This document shows, in pieces, positions 7,596 to 14,609 of a stretch of 33,295 nt of DNA (position 1 is the stretch's first letter; the number at the start of each line of letters is the position of its first letter). Below the pieces are notes generated by a model. The model saw nothing but the letters and a program-made list of their open reading frames with translations, was not told the DNA's origin and ran no database searches. The DNA is from Ornithinibacillus halophilus (GTDB lineage: Bacteria > Bacillota > Bacilli > Bacillales > Amphibacillaceae), in contig NZ_FQVW01000037.1 in the NCBI RefSeq assembly GCF_900129485.1, positions 1-33,295 of the forward strand, given 5' to 3'. A program made the translations under genes and the position numbers.

Positions 7596-8414
7596 TTGAA
7601 ATTATATTTGGACCCTGGACACGGAGGTACTGACCCAGGTGCTAGTGGAAATGGGCTTCTAGAGAAAGATATTAACTTAGATATAGCTTTACGTATACAA
7701 TCTATTTTACTAGCAAACTATGATGATATTCAAATCCGTATGAGTCGGACAAGTGACCAAACGAAAAGCCTACAACAACGTACAAATGAAGCAAACCAAT
7801 GGGGAGCGGACTATTATGTTTCTATCCATTGCAATGCATTCAACGGGCAGGCACGCGGTTACGAGGATTTTATCCATGATCGATTGTCTGATAACTCTCA
7901 AACTGCAAACTATCGTAATACTCTACACCAAGAGATTACTAAGGTAAACAAATTGAGTAACCGTGGAAAGAAAAAAGCTAACTTCCACGTACTACGTGAA
8001 ACAACTATGTCTGCTTTTCTATCAGAGAATGGTTTTATCGATAATAGTCAAGACGCGCAATTAATGAGTAGTTCAACATGGAGACAAACGGTTGCACATG
8101 GGCATGCAAATGGAATAGCCAAAGCCTTCGATCTTCAACCAAAATCAAACGGTGGAAACCCAACACCAGATCCTGAACCTGGAACAGTATATCGTATAAT
8201 AGCTGGTTCGTTTAAATCTAAAAACAATGCAGATAAGAGAGTAGATTTATTAAGAAATGCTGGGATCGAATCATTTGTAGACCGTCATTTAATAAGTGGG
8301 GAAGTTTGGTACCGCGTTCAGGCAGGTGCCTTCAGAAGTCGAAACAATGCAAATCAACGCTTAGATGAAGTAAAAGATGCAGGAATAAACGATGCATTCA
8401 TAACTGTAAATTAA
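7596..8414 (+). CDS. cwlC: N-acetylmuramoyl-L-alanine amidase with SPOR-type repeats (CwlC-like)
   Basis: Predicted 272-aa zinc amidase that cleaves the lactyl-amide bond between N-acetylmuramic acid and L-alanine in peptidoglycan. The Amidase_3 domain spans residues 1-175. Zinc ligands are H9 (DPGHGG), E23 and H78 (SIHCN), with catalytic E144 in SENGF. After a Pro/Gly linker (~183-194) come two ~36-residue half repeats (AGSFKSKNNADKRVDLLRNA and AGAFRSRNNANQRLDEVKDA), a SPOR-type peptidoglycan-binding module. There is no signal peptide, as in B. subtilis CwlC, which lyses the mother cell at the end of sporulation. The start is TTG at 7596 behind a perfect AAAGGAGGAG. A SigK-like -10 and a SigI-like promoter precede it. 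A phage endolysin origin is possible, but no other phage genes are present. Confidence 0.92.
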   Translation: MKLYLDPGHGGTDPGASGNGLLEKDINLDIALRIQSILLANYDDIQIRMSRTSDQTKSLQQRTNEANQWGADYYVSIHCNAFNGQARGYEDFIHDRLSDNSQTANYRNTLHQEITKVNKLSNRGKKKANFHVLRETTMSAFLSENGFIDNSQDAQLMSSSTWRQTVAHGHANGIAKAFDLQPKSNGGNPTPDPEPGTVYRIIAGSFKSKNNADKRVDLLRNAGIESFVDRHLISGEVWYRVQAGAFRSRNNANQRLDEVKDAGINDAFITVN

Positions 8415-8447
8415 AGGGGCTGGACAAAAGTATTTTAGATAAACCAA

Positions 8448-8475
8448 AATCCGAACAATAGAATTTGTTCGGATT
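8448..8475 (+). terminator. Hairpin downstream of amidase gene
   Basis: AATCCGAACAA (8448-8458) pairs perfectly with TTGTTCGGATT (8465-8475). The following T-tract is weak, so it may be a terminator or part of the repeat region. Confidence 0.55.
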
Positions 8476-8514
8476 CTTGAAGTTGCTAGCAAATTTTAGT
8501 AGAGCGTGGGTTCA

Positions 8515-8635
8515 TCGCTACGGAAAATACACTTCGCTTTCCGCGGGCGGCTGGTGAGCCTCCTCGGACTTTCGTCCTGTGGGGTCTCACCTATGCCTCT
8601 GCTCCCGCAGGAGTCTTCGTGTATTTCCTTCGCTA
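8515..8635. repeat. GC-rich imperfect palindromic repeat element
   Basis: The ends form a long inverted repeat: GGAAAATACAC near 8522-8532 and GTGTATTTCC near 8620-8629. Inside are the inner blocks CTTTCCGCGGGCGG, GTGAGCCTCCTCGG and CTCCCGCAGGAGTC. I recognise this composition as a type of dispersed intergenic repeat common in Bacillaceae genomes. It is far more GC-rich than its surroundings and non-coding. Confidence 0.65.
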
Positions 8636-9102
8636 GTTTTGGCGTCAATATCAATTTAAAATGTTGCATAATAAATTGTTGATTGGAGAGATGGCAATCG
8701 ACTCCTTGAAAATGCATTTATATGTGCATTTTCTGCGTGCGATGCGTCGCTAGAGTATCCTTCCTTGGGACTGTGCCTGTGATTACTCGCCACCGAAAAC
8801 ATTTGTCGTGTGGGAATAGCTAGTTTCTGAAGACCCCAGAGATGTACCTGCATCTACTAGAAATTTTAAGAAGACAATTCCTTGGTACAAGGCAGCAAAG
8901 AAGTTTATTCAAGTAGTCGCCTGGCTGAAGCCATGTCCACGGCAAAAAAGACTCTTTGAAATCAACTAAGCTCTAACTCTGAGTTTTCTATTAACTTTAG
9001 AAAGTAACCAATTCTTAGAAAACCTAACATTGATAATCTTTTTATTGTTATTATTCGTTTTTAGGTTGCATATAATTAGTTATGTCCCTGCCTCTCTTTC
9101 AC

Positions 9103-9528
9103 TTAGGCTAAATCCACTTCCTGTGGTTCATTCCCTACTTGATTAGTCATAAGTCTCACCGTTTCCGGCTTAATTTCTAAAATAATATAGTTTGGATCAT
9201 CCGGACCTTCAAACCAAGGCTCCATTTTCTCTGTCCATAATTGTTTCTTTAATTCATCGGAATCATTAATTGCAACTTTTCCATGGTAGTCGATATACTC
9301 ATCGCCATAACCTTCTCCATCATAGCCAATGAGAATATGTGTATGTGGATTCTGCTCAATTTCCTCCACTTTATCCGTTTCCTTCGTTGTTGCTGTATAT
9401 AAAGTTAAGTCCTTATGAAAGAACGTCATAAACCTTGTGTGTGGTCTGTTATTTTTAATAGTAGCCATCGTACCTACAGAACTACTTTCCAGAATTCTTT
9501 CTACAGCTTGTCTTGCGTGCTGACTCAA
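9103..9528 (-). CDS. Pyridoxamine 5'-phosphate oxidase-family protein (general stress protein 26-like)
   Basis: Predicted 141-aa split-barrel flavin-binding protein. The early strand GTMATIKNNRPHTRFMTFFH, followed by LTLYTATTKETDKVEEIEQN and HTHILIGYDGEGYGDEYIDY, is the pattern of the PPOX/FMN-binding barrel and matches small stress proteins of the B. subtilis YdaG (general stress protein 26) type. Such proteins bind FMN, F420 or heme; the ligand is not determinable here. The start is TTG at 9528: AAAGGTG sits at workable spacing for it, whereas the upstream GTG at 9537 overlaps that site. It lies 74 bp downstream of the helicase gene on the same strand and may be the last gene of that run. 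Confidence 0.85.
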   Translation of the reverse strand: MSQHARQAVERILESSSVGTMATIKNNRPHTRFMTFFHKDLTLYTATTKETDKVEEIEQNPHTHILIGYDGEGYGDEYIDYHGKVAINDSDELKKQLWTEKMEPWFEGPDDPNYIILEIKPETVRLMTNQVGNEPQEVDLA

Positions 9529-9602
9529 TAAAAACACACCTTTCTATGTATCGTGATGCTTTTAGTATGTCTTATTAAGCCTAAAATAAACAAAGAAACT
9601 AC

Positions 9603-11876
9603 CTAATTGCTCACTTCAAAATGCTGCCATTCATATGGCAATAGTTCCTGATACTTTCGTTGTAAGAAACGATCATCAATTAAGGCAATTACACCAGTAT
9701 CGGAATCCGTACGAACCAATCGTCCACCAGCCTGTAATACCTTATTCATACCAGGATAAACATAGGCATAATCAAACCCATTTTTTCCAATGGATTGAAA
9801 ATAATCTTTAATAATGTTTCGTTCTAACCCAATTTGTGGCATTCCCACACCAACAACAATGACTCCTTGTAGTCGATCTCCTTTTAAATCCACACCTTCA
9901 GAAAAAATACCACCCAATACTGCAAATCCCACTAATCTGTCGTCTCGATTCGATTGAAATGCTGCTAAAAATTCCTCGCGTTCCACCTCTGACATCCCAA
10001 CATCTTGAACAATAGTTTTGATGTCAGCATGTTCTTCATAAAATCGCTCATACACCATTCTCATGTATTGATATGAAGGGAAGAAAACAAGGAAATTACC
10101 ATCATTTTGTGCCAACACATCTGTTATAAAATGCACCATGGATTCAAGTGTCTTTTCACGATCGCGATACCTTGTTGACAAAGGCTTTACCAATACTTTT
10201 GCATTCTCACGTGCAAATGGGGATGGAATAGAAACTACATAATCCTCTGCTTGCCCTCCTAATAAATCTTTATAATAATCAGCTGGAGTTAAAGTTGCTG
10301 AAAAGAAAATCTTTGCTCGAAACCCTTTCCCCATTTTTTGAATCTGTTTGGAAGGATCCAAACAGAAAAGCTTAATTCTTACTTCACTTTTTTGAACTTC
10401 AACGTATGTAATAAATTTATCATCATAAAGATTAGAAATTTTGACAAATGCCTGCGCTGCAAAGTATGTGTCTAATAAGAGGCTATTACTATCTCCATTT
10501 CTAGCCAACTCTACTTCCGAATCCATTATAAATTCTTCTAACAAACCTATTAATTTATTATCGATTTTCTTTTGTAAAAAATCCTCTGATTTCTTTATCT
10601 CTAGTAGATGATCATTTATTAGTTTTGACGTTATTGAAAGCGATGGGTGGTCATCTTTTAAATCTCTTTTTAGTTGTAGAAAGCTAGATTTATTTATTTC
10701 GGCAGAATACATTTCTCGAGCACGGTCTACTAGATTATGCGCCTCATCAATCAGGATAGCTGTTTGCTTCTTCTGTTCTTCCATTAGTCGCTTTAAGGAA
10801 ACTCTTGGATCAAAAATATAATTATAATCACAAATAATTGCATCTGCAGCATAAGCTAATTCTAATGAAAACTCAAAGGGACAGACACGATGCTTCCGAG
10901 CATAGATTTCTATAGTTGACCGGTCCATCAGCTTTTCATTTTTCAATATATCAATTACTGCCCCATTTATTCTGTCATAAAAACCTTCAGCAAATGGACA
11001 GTTTTCACTATTACAAATCGTCTCCTCTTGAAAACAAATCTTATCTTTTGCTGTTATAGTAACAACTTTTATATCTAAGCCATTTTCGATTAATAGACGA
11101 AAGGCATCCTCTGCGGCAGTTCTAGTAATCGTTTTAGCGGTAAGATAAAAGATTCGTTCTAAGTTACCTTCCCCAATCGCTTTTATAGATGGAAAAATAG
11201 TAGAGATTGTTTTCCCAATCCCTGTTGAGGCTCTAGCGAATAACGTTTTTTTATCTAAAATAGTTTTATAAACAGAACCTGCCAGTTTTCGTTGTCCCTC
11301 ACGATACGCGGAGAATGGGAAATCAAGTTCTTTGCACGTATCATTCCGATGCTCTTTATGGTGAAGGACTAATTTAGCAAATTCAGCATATTTCTCAATT
11401 ACATCATTAACATAATCTCTCAATTCTTCATATGTCATTACCCGTTGATACTGTTTTTTCTCTTCCGTCTTAACATGTACATAGGTTAATTGGATTGTTA
11501 TTTCATTTAGGTCATGATCGCCGGCGTAAATATAACCATAAAAAATAGCCTGCGCCCAGTGAACAGGATGTGTTTCTTCTGTAATATGTTTAAGTGGATG
11601 AACAGTAGACTTAATTTCATCGATAATGATTTTGTCACCTCTATGTAAAAGTCCATCACACCGGCCGTCCACTCTAATGATTATGTCTTCAAATGGAATC
11701 TCTGCTTCTACAAAAGCTTCCTTTTGGTCGTTTTCACTATATGTTTTTTGGATTTGTTGATGTATCCTTGTTCCTTCAGTCATAGTAGAAGCAGTACGAA
11801 AACCCGTTTCTATGCTTCCACTTCGATACACATATTCTACTAAGTTTCTAACAGAAATCTTAACTACATTCGCCAT
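9603..11876 (-). CDS. Cas4/RecB-like nuclease fused to XPD/DinG-type Fe-S helicase
   Basis: Predicted 757-aa superfamily 2 DNA helicase with an N-terminal nuclease-like domain. Residues ~1-180 carry the PD-(D/E)xK signature: D74 in GRCDGLL, E87 and K89 in DEIKS, and the QAIFYGYIY motif of RecB/Cas4 nucleases. The helicase begins near 205 with Walker A STGIGKT. It has four cysteines spaced as in the XPD 4Fe-4S domain (ICFQEETIC, NSENC, HRVC), a DEAH box (LIDEAHNL) and motif VI (LQAGGRLVRT) near the C-terminus. It would unwind DNA 5' to 3' in repair; the nuclease looks intact. ATG at 11876 is chosen over in-frame ATGs at 11879 and 11891 because AGGTG lies five bases upstream. It follows the XapX genes by 74 bp. 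Confidence 0.92.
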   Translation of the reverse strand: MANVVKISVRNLVEYVYRSGSIETGFRTASTMTEGTRIHQQIQKTYSENDQKEAFVEAEIPFEDIIIRVDGRCDGLLHRGDKIIIDEIKSTVHPLKHITEETHPVHWAQAIFYGYIYAGDHDLNEITIQLTYVHVKTEEKKQYQRVMTYEELRDYVNDVIEKYAEFAKLVLHHKEHRNDTCKELDFPFSAYREGQRKLAGSVYKTILDKKTLFARASTGIGKTISTIFPSIKAIGEGNLERIFYLTAKTITRTAAEDAFRLLIENGLDIKVVTITAKDKICFQEETICNSENCPFAEGFYDRINGAVIDILKNEKLMDRSTIEIYARKHRVCPFEFSLELAYAADAIICDYNYIFDPRVSLKRLMEEQKKQTAILIDEAHNLVDRAREMYSAEINKSSFLQLKRDLKDDHPSLSITSKLINDHLLEIKKSEDFLQKKIDNKLIGLLEEFIMDSEVELARNGDSNSLLLDTYFAAQAFVKISNLYDDKFITYVEVQKSEVRIKLFCLDPSKQIQKMGKGFRAKIFFSATLTPADYYKDLLGGQAEDYVVSIPSPFARENAKVLVKPLSTRYRDREKTLESMVHFITDVLAQNDGNFLVFFPSYQYMRMVYERFYEEHADIKTIVQDVGMSEVEREEFLAAFQSNRDDRLVGFAVLGGIFSEGVDLKGDRLQGVIVVGVGMPQIGLERNIIKDYFQSIGKNGFDYAYVYPGMNKVLQAGGRLVRTDSDTGVIALIDDRFLQRKYQELLPYEWQHFEVSN

Positions 11877-11950
11877 CATATCACCTGTCATTTATCGTTA
11901 ATCTAAGTTTAGCAGGTAATGATATATAATGGAACTAGGCCCTTGAGAAG

Positions 11951-12133
11951 TTAGCTACTTTCACGATTATTTTTTACTTTACTGAACCGTTGTATAATAA
12001 CAAAGCCTATAAAGGTTCCAACAACTCCCATCACTCCTGCTAAAGTAGGAGGTGCTGGAATTTGAAGATTTAATAAAGAAAAAATGGCACCTAAAACAAC
12101 TCCTGCAAGAAAGGTTTGAACGGTTAATTTCAT
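11951..12133 (-). CDS. XapX domain-containing membrane protein (copy 1)
   Basis: Predicted 60-aa protein with two hydrophobic helices (about residues 5-22 and 33-52) separated by the invariant-looking LQIPAPPTLAGVMGVVG, the hallmark of the XapX family, followed by a short basic tail. The family function is unknown; it is named after a gene near the E. coli xanthosine genes. The start at 12133 has GAGGTGG upstream; the open frame extends far upstream only because a second XapX gene overlaps it in another frame. Its paralogue ends 11 bp upstream, so the pair arose by tandem duplication and is likely co-transcribed. The two copies may form a heteromer; that is inference. Confidence 0.88.
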   Translation of the reverse strand: MKLTVQTFLAGVVLGAIFSLLNLQIPAPPTLAGVMGVVGTFIGFVIIQRFSKVKNNRESS

Positions 12134-12144
12134 AACAACCACCT

Positions 12145-12297
12145 CTAAAACAATGTATTTATTAACAGAAACCCTGTATAGACACCAACAATCCCCATCA
12201 CTCCAGCTAAATTCGGTGGTGCTGGAATAGGCAGTTTGAGTAGCGAAAAAACAATTCCTAAGATAATGCCGGTTAGAAATGAAATGACAATAGTCAA
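12145..12297 (-). CDS. XapX domain-containing membrane protein (copy 2, very short)
   Basis: Predicted 50-aa protein: two hydrophobic helices around LKLPIPAPPNLAGVMGIVG, clearly paralogous to the XapX gene just downstream. The start is TTG at 12297, preceded by a strong AAGGAGGAAG at a spacing of four or five bases; the protein ends GFLLINTLF. Because it lies in a different frame within the upstream extension of copy 1, automatic calling could miss it. It lacks the basic C-terminal tail of copy 1. The GmhB-like phosphatase gene ends 69 bp upstream on the same strand, so all three may form one transcript. Biochemical role unknown. Confidence 0.85.
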   Translation of the reverse strand: MTIVISFLTGIILGIVFSLLKLPIPAPPNLAGVMGIVGVYTGFLLINTLF

Positions 12298-12366
12298 TTG
12301 ACTTCCTCCTTATTAGAGAGAGCATTACCTTTAATTTTCCTTAACTGAGACATTCTATTCTCATTC

Positions 12367-12897
12367 TCATCCAATTAGCCAAGTTGAAAAAATTAATAAA
12401 TCGTTAAAGTAATAATCCGCATCAACTTTTTCCTTATCACGATTACCGACAAGCACTGTTTTTGTCCCTGCCTTTTTGCCTGCTTCAATATCAGGTTCAC
12501 GGTCTCCCACCATGTAGCTCTCTGATAACTCAATGTCATATTTATTAGACAGATCAATTATCATTTGTGGTTCTGGTTTACGACAAGCACACCCTTCATG
12601 TGGCTTATGTGGACAATAGGCAACATCATCAATTGTTGCACCATACGCCGATAAATCACTTTCCATTTTTTCATGCACTTTATGTAGCGCTGCTTCTTCC
12701 ATATACCCTAAACCAACTCCACCTTGATTAGTAACCACAAATACTTTATAGTCCATTTCATTCAATCGTTTTATTGCTTCTCCTACTCCGTCTAACAAGT
12801 AAAAGTCACTCGGTTTATTGACAAATTTTACACGTTTACTTAAAACTTCATTAATAACACCATCGCGGTCTAGAAAAATGGCTTTCTTTTTAATCAT
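12367..12897 (-). CDS. gmhB: HAD-superfamily phosphatase, GmhB type
   Basis: Predicted 176-aa phosphatase. The HAD nucleophile motif is DRDGV (D10 nucleophile, D12 general acid), motif II is VVTNQGG and the metal-binding motif is MVGDREPDIEAGKKAG. The zinc-binding loop CPHKPHEGCACRKP supplies C95, H97, C103 and C105, as in D-glycero-D-manno-heptose 1,7-bisphosphate 7-phosphatase and the histidinol-phosphatase domain. Bacillaceae generally lack LPS, so the physiological substrate may be a heptose precursor for surface glycans or another sugar bisphosphate; no other heptose genes are in the window. The start at 12897 is preferred over the upstream ATG because GGGTGGTG precedes it. The first gene of the leftward run, it is divergent from the kinase gene. 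Confidence 0.88.
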   Translation of the reverse strand: MIKKKAIFLDRDGVINEVLSKRVKFVNKPSDFYLLDGVGEAIKRLNEMDYKVFVVTNQGGVGLGYMEEAALHKVHEKMESDLSAYGATIDDVAYCPHKPHEGCACRKPEPQMIIDLSNKYDIELSESYMVGDREPDIEAGKKAGTKTVLVGNRDKEKVDADYYFNDLLIFSTWLIG

Positions 12898-13011
12898 CAA
12901 CACCACCCTTTCCCCACGTATTATGTACATTATTGTTAACCTTCAATCACTAGGATTTCATATGAGATATTTGTGAAAAAATGGTAATATGAATAGTGAG
13001 GGGGGATGCTA

Positions 13012-13569
13012 ATGTCTAAAAATAATCGAGCAGTTGTTATTGCTGTTGCATCCGTATCTGGCGGTGGAAAGACTACTTTCGTTTCAAAATTAGAGGAAAC
13101 ATTGCCGAATGCTAAAGCAATCTATTTTGATGATTATACGTTTAATGGACCAGAGAGCATCATAGATTGGTTGGATAATGGAGCAGACTACAATGCTTTT
13201 GATTTATCTCCTCTAAAACAGGATATTGAAGTATTGCTGAAAGAACGATACAATTTTATTCTTCTAGATTATCCTTTTGCATACCAAAATGCACAAATTA
13301 GAACTTACATTGATTTAGCTCTTTTTATTGATACTCCTTTAGACATTGCAATGGCAAGGCGTATGTTAAGGGACTTTCATAATAAGACTGCTTCAGACAT
13401 CCTTTCTAACTTAGAGCACTACTTATCATATGGCAGAAAAGGCTATACTGAAATGCTACACTCCATAAAACCTAATTCAGATGTCATTATCGATGGACAT
13501 CTGTCAACTATGGAAATGGTACATAGTTTAATAGAAAAACTAAAATCAAATGACCTTTTTAAATATTAG
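13012..13569 (+). CDS. Small P-loop kinase (uridine-kinase-like)
   Basis: Predicted 185-aa P-loop NTPase. Walker A is SVSGGGKT at residues 14-21, with Ser in place of the usual first Gly, as in a subset of nucleoside kinases. The following AIYFDDYTF resembles the YxDD substrate-binding segment of uridine kinase. IDLALFIDTPLDIAMARRML is a strand plus lid helix with arginines that could contact phosphates. It probably phosphorylates a small metabolite; the substrate is unknown. The start at 13012 is chosen because the GAGGGGGG box abuts the earlier ATG at 13006 but is correctly spaced for this one. A stand-alone gene, divergent from gmhB, with a strong terminator across its 3' end. Confidence 0.8.
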   Translation: MSKNNRAVVIAVASVSGGGKTTFVSKLEETLPNAKAIYFDDYTFNGPESIIDWLDNGADYNAFDLSPLKQDIEVLLKERYNFILLDYPFAYQNAQIRTYIDLALFIDTPLDIAMARRMLRDFHNKTASDILSNLEHYLSYGRKGYTEMLHSIKPNSDVIIDGHLSTMEMVHSLIEKLKSNDLFKY

Positions 13570-13586
13570 AAGGCCATTTGATTTTT
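13543..13586 (+). terminator. Terminator of the P-loop kinase gene
   Basis: A 15-bp stem with one mismatch (13543-13557 with 13570-13584) ends in T residues. The left arm lies within the last codons of the gene. Confidence 0.85.
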
Positions 13587-13706
13587 GATTGTAAAGAAAT
13601 GAAATGCATTTTATTTGAAGAAGACTGCTATTCTGTAGAAAAGCAAGACAGTGGAAATTCATTAGAAGACTCAAGAGTGGATACTTTAACTAAATTGATA
13701 ATATCG

Positions 13707-14051
13707 TTACTTTTTTAATAATCGTTTTGCCTTAATAAAAGCCACTACATCAGTTAACTCTTCTTCACTTAATTCAACCCCATCTATTAGTAACCTATGA
13801 CGATTCTTATTCCTGTTTTCTAAATCAATTTGTAATGTAGGTTGTTTTTCTTCAATACCATTAACAAGATAATCTGTTGATACATCGAAAAAATCTGCCA
13901 AACGCTTTATATGACTTACACTCGGCTCCTTTTTTTCCAATTCATAACTCCAAATGACACTCTTCGTAAATTGAAGTTGTTGAGCCATTTTCTCCGGTTC
14001 AAGTCCTCTTTCTAAGCGTAACTTTCGCAATCGGTCACCAAGTCCACTCAA
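13707..14051 (-). CDS. XRE-family helix-turn-helix regulator
   Basis: Predicted 114-aa DNA-binding protein. Residues ~4-60 form a Cro/CI helix-turn-helix (LGDRLRKLRLERGLEPEKMA, SVIWSYELEKKEPSVSHI, LADFFDVSTDYL). The C-terminal half is a charged segment ending in a helix, ELSEEELTDVVAFIKAKRLL, seen in other small XRE regulators and likely used for dimerisation. The start is TTG at 14051 behind GGGAG; the reading frame also allows an ATG ten codons upstream without a good site. It is transcribed away from the orphan 87-aa gene at 14291, whose upstream region carries an imperfect palindrome (14146-14168) that it may bind. Not part of a recognisable prophage. Confidence 0.85.
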   Translation of the reverse strand: MSGLGDRLRKLRLERGLEPEKMAQQLQFTKSVIWSYELEKKEPSVSHIKRLADFFDVSTDYLVNGIEEKQPTLQIDLENRNKNRHRLLIDGVELSEEELTDVVAFIKAKRLLKK

Positions 14052-14145
14052 TAGCCACCACTCCCATATCTTAATTTTCAAAATATTCTATTCTAATCAT
14101 ATCATATGCACCCTTTTTGTCTATGGTGAAAATAAAAAATTATTC

Positions 14146-14168
14146 ATAAGTACAAACGTGTTTCTTAT
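14146..14168. promoter_or_regulatory. Imperfect palindrome, candidate operator of the XRE regulator
   Basis: ATAAG (14146-14150) and CTTAT (14164-14168) flank an imperfectly symmetric centre; seven of eleven position pairs match. It lies in the 209-bp divergent region between the regulator and the orphan gene. Confidence 0.35.
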
Positions 14169-14223
14169 AGGACAAATTTAAAACATTATCTTTTTCATAT
14201 TTCTAAAAAATTTTTAACTAAAT

Positions 14224-14251
14224 ACACCCCCTTTTTCCTTTTTATTTCGAA
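14224..14251 (+). promoter_or_regulatory. SigI-like promoter candidate (copy B)
   Basis: ACACCCCC (14224-14231) and CGAA (14248-14251) are 16 bases apart, with T-rich spacer. This block is close in sequence and length to the one at 7444-7471, and the match continues downstream as TGTATaAgTGAAAGGAG. It precedes the 87-aa gene by 39 bp, a normal promoter distance. Confidence 0.5.
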
Positions 14252-14290
14252 TGTATAAGTGAAAGGAGCATAAGGAAAGGAGGGAAAAAA

Positions 14291-14554
14291 ATGAAGTATG
14301 CTACAAATTTTGTTGAACACGTACACATCCATCACCTAATATACCCCTTATCATTGCCTGCAGAAAAACTATTTGAGAGCATCGTGTTAAAAGCTGATAA
14401 TTTGTATTGTCCATTTTCAATTCCAGCAAAAAGAAGGAAAGAATTGGACATATCCTATTTTTCACTTATTCTCGCAAAGAGGGAGTTGCTGAAGAAAGGG
14501 TATATTTTGTACAGTAGCCATAAAGGCAAGTATATCCTTAACATTTTTGAATAA
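14291..14554 (+). CDS. Orphan 87-aa protein of unknown function
   Basis: I do not recognise this protein. It is 87 aa, basic, without signal peptide or membrane helix. Its C-terminal half (FSLILAKRELLKKGYILYSS, then KGKYILN) has the look of a winged-helix recognition segment with a beta hairpin, so a small DNA-binding protein is possible; that is inference. The start is secure: GGAAAGGAGGG precedes the ATG. A SigI-like promoter lies just upstream, and an XRE regulator is transcribed divergently, suggesting controlled expression. It ends in a strong bidirectional terminator shared with the next leftward gene. Confidence 0.72.
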   Translation: MKYATNFVEHVHIHHLIYPLSLPAEKLFESIVLKADNLYCPFSIPAKRRKELDISYFSLILAKRELLKKGYILYSSHKGKYILNIFE

Positions 14555-14560
14555 TCCAAA

Positions 14561-14609
14561 AGGCAAATTCCTAGCCCTCTATTGATTGGTCTAGGAATTT
14601 GCCTCTTTT
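14561..14609. terminator. Strong bidirectional terminator
   Basis: A perfect 14-bp stem (AGGCAAATTCCTAG at 14561-14574 with its complement at 14591-14604) is followed by CTTTTT. The leftward gene's stop codon sits at the base of the right arm. Confidence 0.9.

Larger units (their letters stand above)
8415..9102. other. 688-bp gene-free region; probable decayed element
   Basis: No intact gene is seen. It holds a terminator-like hairpin (8448-8475), a GC-rich palindromic repeat (~8515-8635) and a 9-bp stem GAAAATGCA/TGCATTTTC (8708-8733). There is also a short open stretch whose last codons read KFIQVVAWLKPCPRQKRL (about 8825-8969), looking like the tail of a lost protein. The edges carry degenerate inverted ends: GGGGCTGGACAAAAGT at 8416-8431, and the reverse complement of 9079-9094 reads GAGGCAGGGACATAAC. 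Arms AACCTAA/TTAGGTT near 9027-9067 could terminate the leftward gene. Interpretation as an IS or MITE remnant is tentative. Confidence 0.4.

Noticed and set aside
8496-8853. Minus-strand ORFs of 73 and 65 codons in the intergenic repeat
   Set aside because: They read through the GC-rich palindromic repeat, lack a ribosome binding site, and are typical chance ORFs of such repeats.
13599-13718. A 39-codon plus-strand ORF (MKCILFEEDC...) between the P-loop kinase terminator and the XRE gene
   Set aside because: It has no ribosome binding site, lies behind a terminator and overlaps the end of the opposite-strand gene. A protein cannot be excluded.
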